From Apostichopus japonicus (taxonomy: Eukaryota; Echinodermata; Holothuroidea; Aspidochirotida; Stichopodidae), in contig NC_092577.1 in the NCBI RefSeq assembly GCF_037975245.1, forward strand, positions 14,191,013 to 14,255,012: 64,000 nt of DNA, written 5' to 3'. Positions 30,745 to 64,000 of this stretch are shown piece after piece. Within the stretch, counting starts at the first letter, position 1. Each line of letters begins with the position of its first letter. A program made the translations under genes and the position numbers. The notes beneath the pieces were generated by a model. The model saw nothing but the letters and a program-made list of their open reading frames with translations, ran no database searches and was not told the origin of the DNA.

Positions 30745-33230
30745 CTTCTACCAGACTTTTAATCTTTGGTCTCTATATCTAACGTAGCGCCTATCTGAAG
30801 GTATGTATTGTTATTATTAGTTAAGCTTCGTAGGTTAGTAGAATAAAAAGGATCAGGAGGGACACCCAAGTCCCCAGATGTCAAGGAACCTATAGAGGTA
30901 AACAACTGAAGACCCAAACACTCAGACCCGATTACAATGCTTACAGCACTTGTCCAAAGCATTCTTAAACACTTTTACACTACTTGCAAATACAAATTTA
31001 TCAGGCAAACCGTTCCACTCAATCACAACCATATTTGAAAAACGTTATGCCTAATATTAATCCTACTTTGCGACTTTTGGAGTTTATGACCTCTGGTACA
31101 ACTACTATCAGCAAACATGAAAAAGTCAGTAAAACATAAGTTGTCAAAACCATACACAATCTTGAAAACCTGAATCAAGTCACCGCAGTGTGGTTAGATT
31201 CAACAGTTTTGTCCGCCTATATTAAGGAACACCCTTTAAGGAACTAATACTAACTAGTAGCCCTTCTCTGGACCTTTTAAAGTACTTCCTAATCCTTAGC
31301 AAAATATGGGTTACAAGCTTGCATAGCATACTCCAGATGAGGCCTAACCAACTGCTTATAAAGCCTAACTACTATGTCCCCTTACAGAAAACTGAAGTTC
31401 CTCTTGACCATACCTAAAACCCTAAAAACTCTTTTAGCAGCTTCAAGTTAATGAAGGCTTCAATGATGAATCAATGAAGATGCCTAGGTCTCTTTCAACA
31501 AAGACTTCCTGTAACTCCACACCATTAAGATTGTAGGTATACTTTTGTTACTACTACCAATATGCATCACCTTGCATTTATCACTGTTAAAAAGCATTTG
31601 CTATTCCTGAGAGCAGGAGAAAACCTTATCCAAATCCGTTTGAAACTTCCCAGAATCGCTTTTGGAAGAGACCTCAGAATACAATTTGGTGTCATCAGCA
31701 AACTTCTTAGCTACACAAAATATCGCCGCCAATGTCATTTATATAAGCAACAAACAATAGGGACCCAAACAGACCCTTGTGGAACCCCACTACAGTAACG
31801 TCCTGCCAAGAAGAAGCACAGCCTTTAAATACCACCCTCTGTTTCCTATTACCAAGGCAATTCTCGATCCAAGACAGTAAATTCCCATTGACACCCATAC
31901 TCTTCAGCCTAACTAAAAGACGCTGGTGGGGACCTTTATCAAAGGCCTTCTGGAAGTCCAGGAACACAACATCTATATACTTCTGCCTATTTAGTGAGCT
32001 TGTTACATTTTACATAAACTCAAGAATTTTAATAAGACAAGACCTTTTTTGACCAAGCCATGTGAGACCCTCTGATCAAAGACTGGCTGCCGAAGTGACT
32101 GACCAAAGACCTTTTAAAAATAGTCTCCATGACCTTACAATCAATACTTGTGATACTAACGGGCCTATAATAACAGGGTTTAAAATTATTACACTTTTTG
32201 AAAATTGGGTTAATATTAGCACATCTCCAGTCCTTAGGAACATAACTTTTATTCATAAATTTACTAAGAACACAATGAGAGTGGAACGCAGAAATGGTGT
32301 GCAAAAGGCTTCAACAAATACGTATGGGTTGCATCAGGTCCAGAAGCTTTAGAAACATTTAGATAAAGCAGCTCCTTTAAGACAACCTCATCCAAAAATA
32401 AGACCGTAAGCAGTTTAGGACTATCACTTCCCCCCCCCCCCTGAAAATCTGGAATACTACTAATATCTTCCCTTGTAAAAACCCACACAAATAGTTGTTC
32501 AAAAGATCTGCAAAATACTGACTATCAGTAACTATATTATCAGCCTGTGGTGCCAAAAGAGAAACAACAGCATCTTTAACATTCTGCTTTGACCTGACAT
32601 TAGAGTATAAGGCCTTTGGGTTATCCTTAATATTTATGGCAATGTTATTTTCGAAATTCAATTTTGCATCAGAGACTAAGCGTTCTACCTTCAGCTGATG
32701 AATTTTAAACTTGACCAAAAGGGATTCAGAATTAGTCCTCCTAAAAAACTTCCACATTCTACGTTTTTGCCTAATTGCACATCTAACTTTCTTATTCAAA
32801 CAGGAAGGCATACTGCTTTTACGACGACGATTCTTCCATAGTACATGTTTTGCCATAATGACCTAAATTTAACTTATCGGCTAAACAAGTCCAAGATTGA
32901 GAAGCAATCATATCTCTAAAGAATTAATCCAATCTAAACCCTTTAGTAAAGTTTCAATTGCCTCTGTATCTGATCTCGAAAAATCAGGGACAACATCAAC
33001 AGTTAGTGTATCATGATCGCTTGTTCCTAGTTTCATAGGCCCGTCAAATCAACAACATTGCTTGGATCAGAACTCAAAACAAGATCCAAGATGTTATCCC
33101 CCCAGTAGGGAAAGTAACACGCTGATGTAAAAAGCAATCTTGCACAACATCTAGAAAGTTACTACCCTTCCTACTACTGGAACCATCTATCCAATATTTT
33201 CATTTCATTATATTTCTGATCCAATAACAT
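30745..33230 (-). mobile_element. CR1-like LINE, minus strand, degenerate
   Basis: Read right to left: pre-RT linker (VLWKNRRRKSSMPSCLNKK, KDNPKALYSNVRS), RT start KDWRCANINPIFKKC then YRPVSITS, palm FLDFQKAFDKGPHQRLL, AYINDI, a damaged FADD region, and the 3' end LGVPPDPFYSTNLRS. Frameshifts and stops throughout. The 3' end matches that of the 13.6-14.7 kb copy. Confidence 0.82.
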
Positions 33231-33629
33231 CAAATATACAACAACAAACACAAAGTAGAAACAGAAAGAGGATCAGGACAAGCAAAAGGAAACTAACTTC
33301 CTGTAACCCGAACGTCTGCATTGCTCAATCAAATAGTAAAATTTAAAGAGTAGGAATAGAATGAAAAAGTATAAAAATACCAAAAGATATAAATATACAA
33401 ATATCCAGTATACAATATGTAAAAAAGTTTATTGCTCAGTGATAGAGTGGTCAAGGTAGTGGGTTTTCATTGCCATGCAAGAATGATTGCAAAGAAGCAC
33501 ACAATAATGTGTCTCTAATTTCCTCTCTAAGGCCAGACCAAAGTCTGGGAAACACATTAATGGGGTGAGATCTTAAGAGTTCTGTTTTAGCAAAAATATG
33601 TTTAAACAGAAGTTAGTCAGTGTGTCTGG

Positions 33630-36000
33630 AATTAACAATGATATAAGAAGAAACTTGCACGCAAATGATACAGGAATTGAACAATGAAGGAAATAATAAA
33701 AATATTGAAACGATTAGAGATGGAATACCAGTCTAAACATGTAAGCCTCTGGGTATAGGACACGTCGCGTCGCCTTACCCCCAAAATAAAACGTGTAGCA
33801 TGTCTCTGAATGCTTTTCAGTCTATCCGTCTGACCCTTGTTTTGGAGACCCCATGATGGGACAACATACTCAATGATTGGAAGGATAGGAGACTTAGAAA
33901 GATTAAGCCTGAGCTTATGGCCTAAGCCAGCAAAGATAGAGCGCAAGGATCCCATTAGTTTGAGTGAACGCGAAACACACTGAAGCAATGTGCTCGTCCC
34001 AGGGTAGATTACAGGATATAATCAGCCCTAAATATTTAAAGCATGAGACAGACTGCAACTGACTATCATGTAGCACGTAATTTGGAGGATTGATAATATT
34101 TTTTTCTGGTAATACGCATCACTATAAATTCTACGGTATAATAGAACGTCATCAGCAAAGAGTGAAACAGATGAATCATTCACCAGCTTATAAGGTATAT
34201 CAATAATAAATAAAATAAATATTAATGGTCCCAAAACACTACCTTGTGGCAACCCTGATCTAACCGATTCCCAAGAAGAAAGCTCGCCCTGATGCTGGAC
34301 ACGCTGGTGGCGTCCTATTCAAAAGCTTCCAGTACGAAGTGTACCCACAAATGTTAGACTGAGAGGCAAGTTTATGCAGTAATATATGATGAGCAACTTT
34401 GTCAAATGCCTTAGTAAAATAAAAATAAATAGCATCAATAAAAGGAGTATTAGACAGATCTATCATCTTAGCCCAATTATAAGTCATATTGCATGGCTGC
34501 GTGTTGCAGGAAAGCTGAGGAACAAATCCATGTTGATTATCATTCCGAATATTATTATTTTATTGCACATGTGATAAAATAGATCTAGATAAAAGCTTCT
34601 CCAGTATTTTAAAAACCAGTGATGTAAGTGATATTGGCCTATAATTGGTCATGTCAGAACTATTCCCAGGTGTATATATAGGAATGACATTAGAGTTAGT
34701 CCACAAAGTTGGTTGACAGCCACAATTTAGGGAACATTAGACTATTCTGTGTAGTACTGGAGAGATTAAACTAGAAGACTCCTGTAATAACTAAGTAGTA
34801 ATACCGTCAGGATCAAGTGATTTATTCAGAGGTAATTTATTAATAGTATGATTTATATCGAACACTGTGAATGTTACATCATGCATGGGAGGAATGCTTA
34901 ATTCACAAGAAGGCTGTACCAATGGTGGCTCACATTGATCACTAAAAACACTAGTAAAATAAGAATTAAAACAATTGGAAACATCAGAAGGTTTCAAAAC
35001 TGTAACAGCACCAATAACAAACCTTGATGGGAGAGGTTCCCTTTTTTCTATTCCTGACAAAGGCCCAGATCCGCTTGTTATTGTCAAGGATGGAAAGCAG
35101 GTCATTAACTTAAGCCCAGTAGGCCTTGTCAAGCTCTGATTTGGCAACATTTCTAACTTTCTTGTAGCTGATTCAGTACTCGGACGATTTTGAGGACTGA
35201 GCCTTACGAAGAAGTTAACGCTTCTTATTCAAAAGCTTCTTAATGTCATTATTGACCCATGGATTACTCTTACGTGAAATAATGTGAGGAAAATTAAAGA
35301 CGCCTATTACAACAACATCACGTTTAGCAGCCTTTCTAATCGAATCAAACAGCAAGACATCGTTATCTTCGCTGCTGTTAGGAGAAAGGTAAACAACACT
35401 AATAGTTAGAACATAACAGGACATTTAAAAAAGAACATTGCAACTGAGATTTCTCAACACTTACAATATCATCCCTGACATACAGTAAACTCCCCCACCA
35501 ATTCCATTTGGAGTATCCCTTCTGTCCTGACGATACACAACATATACCCCGGGTAAGACACCTCAGCACTATCAATGTCCTCCCTTAACCAAATGTTGTG
35601 ATACCAAACACATCAGGTTTCAGATTCTCAAGAAGAACAGTATATTCAGAAAAATGTTTACGAATACTTCTAGCATTGGTAAAGACAATTTTCAGCTTAT
35701 TCCTTAAACTATGTACCTTAGCATGCCTCCTGATAATGTTAGAACTACGAATATCACTTTTCCTGCTTTCAAAATGCTTATAAGCACCTCCACTAGAAAT
35801 ATAATCCTTATAAAAGTTTATTCCTGCCCCATCGACCCCCAATTTAGTTTAAACATAGCTGTTCAACAGAGTAATTGACCAACCATTACCAAGGCTAACG
35901 GTTATGCCGTTAGGCCTACCTTAGGCTTCGTCATGGGGCCTAAGCTGCGTCAGCTACAACCTGCAACAAAGCCTGGCTCAAACCATTTTCGCAAACGTAA
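33630..36000 (-). mobile_element. Second LINE, minus strand, degenerate
   Basis: Endonuclease start near 35700 (KIVFTNARSIRKHFSEYTVL), linker (NCFNSYFTSVFSDQ), RT pieces (FTKAFDKVAHHILLHKL, MPQGSVLGPLIFILF, SLFADDVLLYRR) and RT C-terminus (IEYVVPSWGLQNKGQ, LKSIQRHATRFILG). CR1/Jockey/Rex-like group. It is nearly full length but has frameshifts. It differs in sequence from the 30.7-33.2 kb LINE and lies directly next to it. Confidence 0.8.
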
Positions 36001-36610
36001 AAATCTCAAGTCGAGAGAATACATCTAAGTCTAAGTACTACGTACAGTAGTGACGCCCATGCTGCCTAGTTGCCGTCATCTTCAGGTTAATCTTCAGCCT
36101 GAGTAGCCGTCATCAACAACATGTACAAGTAATTTACACTTTTCATTTCGCGCAACTGCCATATGAATAATAGAAGGGGCTCTTGGAAACGGAAGTACGT
36201 CACGGGTCAACATATCTGTTTTCGAAACACCTTGAATCTAGCCTCGTCCATATGAATATAGCTAGTGTTTACATATATACTCGTTTATATTGCAATTGGC
36301 GTTCGAGTTCAGGATTACTTACAATACTGTACGGTTTGACTGTAAGCCCATCGCTGTCTACGAACGTGTTTACATTTCTAGTGATATATGCTAATAGAAA
36401 CTCCAACCGTCAAGTTTACTCAGACTGCCCCGTTTTACCTTAATTGAGAACAAACATTGCTCTGCGGGAAGTCTGATCTGAAAAACAATTCGAAAAGACG
36501 TTGTTTATGTACTATATTAGTATTGTGCGCTGATCATCGTTGAAAAGATACACATATTGTGAACAATTCGGGTAAAAGTGTTGCCAGCTACACTTGATGA
36601 CTCTTTAATC

Positions 36611-60218
<23,608 letters not shown>

Positions 60219-60429
60219 TTATCGGATGGTGCCATTTCCGTGACGTCATCAATCGATAAATCTGTATTTTTTCGTTATTGTTGTTTTTTCTTTATTATTG
60301 TTGTTATTTTTATTATGGGTAGAAATGTGTAAAACGTCACAAATGAATTGATATATTTTTATATTGGTTTACACAATATTCTTTCTCGTATGTTAGCTGA
60401 AACTATAGATCGTAGAGTAGTTAGTTCCA

Positions 60430-61720
60430 ACTTCACCAAGGCAGTATTAAAAATGTTATCAATAAGTATGTAACTTTTCGTCTGGTAGATATTTCATATG
60501 TTAATACCTGCGTTACGTCAGATGTAAATCGCATCCGTCAGACTTCCGGTTCACTCAAAACAGACTTGTTCAATAAACCCACGAACAAGCACAACTACCT
60601 CTTACCAAGCAGTTGCCATCCACGTCACTGTACCAGAAATATTCCGTACAGTCAAGCGTTGCGCATTCGACGCATTTGCTCCTCTGAAGTCGATTTTGAT
60701 TCACGCATTAAAGAACTGTCACCACACCTCCTAAACAGACAGTATTTTCGGGGTACTATTAAAATGCCATCAAAAAGAAAACCCCGTACCGAAACATCGA
60801 CGTACAAAACTCGTCAAACCAGTTTCAAAAGGGTACCATTGGTTACTGAATTCCACCCTGGTCTCCCACCACTGGCTAATATCATTCAGAAGAATTTCTA
60901 CCTACTTCAAGGCACCGAACGCCTGAAATCAGTTTTCCCAGAATTATCTATCATCGCTTTTAAAAGACCCAGCAACCTACGGGATATCTTAGTTCGGGCA
61001 TCCTTTCGGGATGACACCCCATTAGGGGAAAGCAAAACATAAACTACAGGATCATCGCCCTGTACACAAAACTGCAAAACGTGCTTACATGTCGATTCGA
61101 CCGGGGCCTTTCAGAGCAACCAACCAAACGCACGTTCCAAATTCGGCACAAAATTAACTGCCTATCCAAAAATGTCATTTACCTCATCTACTGCAATATT
61201 TGTAACTTACAATACATTGGAGAGTCAAAAAAACACTCTTAGAATAAGAGTGACACAACATAGATCGGCGATCAACACAAAACAGATCAACCAACCTGTT
61301 GCAAATCACTTCAATCTCCAAACTCATTCAATTGAGAATTTGCGTGTTATTGCCATTGACCAGAACGATTCTTGGACAGATAAATCTAGGAAAGGAAAAG
61401 ACAATTTCTGGGAACAAAACTAAATACCACGGCACCATTCGGTTTAAACATCGATTTAAACAACGATTTGCCGTCCCAGATAAACCAAAACAATTCCTTC
61501 GCAATTACGACGGAATCGGATTAAAATAATCCGACGCGGATTAAAATAATTCGAATTTCTAAAACTTCTGCTCAATTCAGCAGAAATCAGTAAGTCGCTT
61601 TGCATTTACAACCATGCCGACAATCTTCTCTATAAAATAGTTTCAATTCCTGCTACTCCTTGTCACTTTCGGTGATCATGCACTGAAGAAGAGCTAGTTT
61701 TGCTCGAAAGCTCTGCAAAA
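60430..61720 (+). mobile_element. Penelope-like element: RT C-terminus and GIY-YIG
   Basis: Starts about 200 bp after the gene 2 stop. RT thumb region: TDLFNKPTNKHNYLLPSSCH, PRHCTRNIPYSQALRIRRIC, FHPGLPPLANIIQKN, FKRPSNLRDILVRA. Then (other frames) a GIY-YIG part with LRIRVTQHRSAINTKQINQP and VANHFNLQTHSIENLRVIAI. The tail includes CACTGAAGAAGAGCTAG then TTTTGCTCGAAAGCTCTG, a GAGC/GCTC hairpin. Stops and frameshifts show it is dead; the 5' RT half is missing. Confidence 0.82.
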
Positions 61721-61832
61721 ACCAAACATTGGCTGTTTACTTCCAATCACCTAATTTAATTCTTGTATCTCACTCGAAATCCAGCCTTTCTCTAAATGCA
61801 ACATAGTTGTTTAACAGTTTTTCCGTTATTCC

Positions 61833-61892
61833 TATATATATATATATATTACGATTTTCATTTATATATATATAAATATATATATATATACT
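61833..61892. repeat. (AT)n microsatellite after the Penelope-like element
   Basis: Two short AT runs separated by a TTACGATTTTCATT spacer, about 110 bp after the end of the recognisable Penelope-like tail. Confidence 0.85.
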
Positions 61893-62179
61893 TTTGTGTT
61901 TTTAATTCGTTATGTCGAAAGCCTCTTTAAGTAAAAAATATCACAATATTCATTACCATACATAATTTTAAATGTAAAACACAAAATAATGAACAATTTG
62001 GGCCTTCAAAAAGGCTATCTAGACGTTTGTGTGTGCATACTAAAGTTGGGTTGGCACAATGTACATCTTCATCTTTAATTTAGGCTCCTTTTGCATAAAG
62101 AATTGATTTCTTGCTTTTATTTATAACTTCCAATTTGCATTTATTGACTACTCAGTTCACAAGTAAACAATGTTTATTA

Positions 62180-62580
62180 TAAATAATGCATACCGAGTGG
62201 CTTTCAACAATAGCCAACCAGGCTTCTTCAATGCTGCTGGTGGCAGGCGCGAAGCTTGGAATTTGCCAAGGGAGGGGCGAACCTGTAGGCAGTATATATC
62301 AGAGCCGTATATATGGCTCTGCAAACTATCTAAGCGTAGCGCCACCATAAGTCGGCACGAAGCGCACAGGAAAATTTTGGCCGAAAATGCCTCCCAGATC
62401 GCTGGAAATGGCACTTCCCAGGCCTTGTAAGTTGCATCTAAGCATTTTCTATTTTGAAATTACTAACGATATCATAAAAATATACAAAACAAAATATGCT
62501 CGGTCGCCCCCTTCGCCCCCTACCCCTCCCCCATTTGGCTACGCGCCTGGCTAGGGAAAGAATGCTGTTTAGGAGTGTGG
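62180..62580. repeat. GC-rich block, probably a dispersed repeat
   Basis: Much richer in G+C than its flanks. Contains a hairpin AGAGCCGTATATATGGCTCT, AGTCGGCACGAAGCGCACAG and GGAAATGGCACTTCCCAGGC, then a C-rich tract (CGCCCCCTTCGCCCCCTACC). Open frames exist on both strands but no domain is recognised. It reads more like a conserved repeat than a gene. Confidence 0.4.
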
Positions 62581-62589
62581 TTCTTGTGC

Positions 62590-63655
62590 AATTTATGTTT
62601 GTTGAATGCGCTGAACTTTTCTCTCTGCCCTGCAGCATCTTTTATATCTATAGCACGCATTTTCTCCTGCTTAGGCAGTATCCATGCATATACTAACGTG
62701 AGAAACCTATTACTTGTAAATGACTCAGCTTCAAAGCTAGTTTATTTTATTTACAACATTAGGTCAGGGTGAAAGAGATCATGGACTGGATTTATTGACA
62801 TTTCAGTTTTGCGATATTGGACAGTATACATCAAAACTGTGATAATGTTATTGTTAACCTCAAATCTGTAATATAATCCCTTTAGTCCCATGATTCGAGT
62901 TATTTGTAGGAATTTCTCTGACGCGGGGCGAGTCGTCATTGATTGTCTTAATTAATATCACATCATAGTCAGCACACATTGTGAACGGTATATATAGTAT
63001 ATACATAGTATGTGATAATCTATATAGTTTGTGTTGGAATTGGATAATTGTTTGTGAGGTCATTAAGGTGTAACAAGAATAATAACAGCTCTCATTTCTC
63101 AGGTGAACACTTATTAGTTTATACACAAGTTTGTTTGGTTTTATCTGTTTTGGCTGCATTTATGATAAACAGATGAGAGACATTCAATGCTTTACTATGT
63201 GCTTTCAATGTTAAAACAGAATAATTGTACGTTAGGTTTAACTCAGAAATTAGTTTTCAAGTGATTCCTTTGCATGCTAAAATCATTCATCCATATATAG
63301 ATTTACTGTAATACACATATGTCCAGAATATATTCCAGTAGCATTTTATCTGTTTTATAATTTGTCCTACAATGGTTATTAAGTAATATATTGCTTTATT
63401 ATATTAAACTAGGTTGGTAATTAATATATGTCCAGTCAAAGATATATCCAACACCAGTTTCATGAATTAATTATTGACATTTTTTTGACATTATTTTGAT
63501 GCATGAAATCTAAGGCGTCGTGAAGGTATAGCTATGCATAATCGATATACGAGTGCTTCAAAGCATGATATTATGAGAGGGTAGTATAGACACTAAGGTA
63601 TTAGCATGAGAATAGTTAGCTGTCAATTGGGATCAATCATAACCAATATATTATA
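62590..63655. other. AT-rich intergenic DNA
   Basis: No gene, RNA or repeat structure could be supported. Confidence 0.45.
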
Positions 63656-63661
63656 CACTGT

Positions 63662-63940
63662 GGAGTGTTATCTCAGTGGTTAACGCCGGTGCCTTTCAAT
63701 CATAAGGTCCCCGGTTCGAGTCACTCCAAGATTAATGTATGTCGTCCAGTTACAGAGTTGTTGAAAATTGACAATTCATAATCATGGACGTTAAATATGA
63801 ATCTAAGTGACTGACTTCGGTCAGCTTACGGCTTTGATAAGCCAATGAGGCTTCTTCGCGAATTCCTGCTTGCAGGAGGATCTAAATTACATACATACAT
63901 ACATACATACACCCATACATACATAAATACATACACACAT
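63662..63940 (+). mobile_element. tRNA-derived SINE, full length
   Basis: tRNA-like head 63662-63727: acceptor GGAGTG pairs with CACTCC, box A TATCTCAGTGG, box B GGTTCGAGTC. The body follows (GATTAATGTATGTCGTCCAG ... GATAAGCCAATGAGGCTTCT ... TTGCAGGAGGATCTAA), then an (ACAT)n tail from about 63889. The shared head, body and tail with the 21.9 kb copy establish it as a family. Confidence 0.85.
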
Positions 63941-64000
63941 GCATACTTCTAGTGTATGAGATATTGTCGATACAAAGTATTTGCACATTAAGTCACGTCC

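Noticed and set aside
32029-32856. Plus-strand frames over the LINE region
   Set aside because: Shadows of the minus-strand reverse-transcriptase sequence.
36578-36610. Upstream start for gene 2 at 36578
   Set aside because: The codon is GTG, not ATG; the ATG at 36611 directly precedes the signal peptide.
62157-62430. Overlapping 85-86 codon frames on both strands as genes
   Set aside because: Both strands are open over a GC-rich, repeat-like block; no motif or splice context supports coding.

Overview
The window is animal (metazoan) nuclear DNA. It has widely spaced short exons with GT-AG introns, AT-rich introns, many retroelement and DNA-transposon remnants, and microsatellites. The domain content (a NACHT gene ending in ZU5/UPA and Death domains, a nose-resistant-to-fluoxetine acyltransferase, Penelope-like, CR1-like and BEL/Pao retroelements) suits a marine invertebrate deuterostome, most likely an echinoderm. 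The species call is inference. No long ORF here is a complete gene: both genes had to be rebuilt exon by exon from splice sites and reading phase.

Region 1-8.5 kb is mostly non-coding and mobile. It holds a fold-back element (1878-2145), a CACTG-ended MITE (2990-3195) and a 4.3 kb TIR element with TTAA target duplications (4174-8474). That element carries a broken P2RX7 cytoplasmic-domain-like gene.

Region 8.5-28.5 kb is gene 1 (+ strand), rebuilt as 13 phase-compatible exons, about 1174 codons. The order is NACHT ATPase, winged-helix/helical region, a short weakly LRR-like region, ZU5 with an SFS motif, UPA, a second UPA-like segment, and a C-terminal Death domain. This is the layout of vertebrate NLRP1 (NACHT-LRR-FIIND-CARD) with Death in place of CARD. 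One in-frame TGA lies after the NACHT/winged-helix part. Its introns hold a CR1-like LINE remnant, a Penelope-like endonuclease, a SINE, a near-perfect palindrome and minisatellite-bearing elements.

Region 28.5-36.6 kb is intergenic and contains two degenerate minus-strand LINEs.

Region 36.6-60.2 kb is gene 2 (+ strand), 14 exons that join in phase to 783 codons plus stop. It encodes an NRF-6-type multi-pass membrane acyltransferase with signal peptide, NRF ectodomain and acyltransferase-3 domain. Its introns hold a BEL/Pao remnant, a (TTA)n tract, a tRNA-like sequence, two minisatellite arrays (32 bp, and about 152 bp higher order), a TTAA-flanked MITE and several (AT)n tracts.

Region 60.2-64 kb has a Penelope-like element (RT end plus GIY-YIG) just beyond gene 2, a GC-rich repeat-like block and a tRNA-headed SINE with an (ACAT)n tail. 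The two genes share strand but nothing links their functions: one looks like an innate-immune or cell-death sensor, the other a membrane lipid or acyl-transfer protein.
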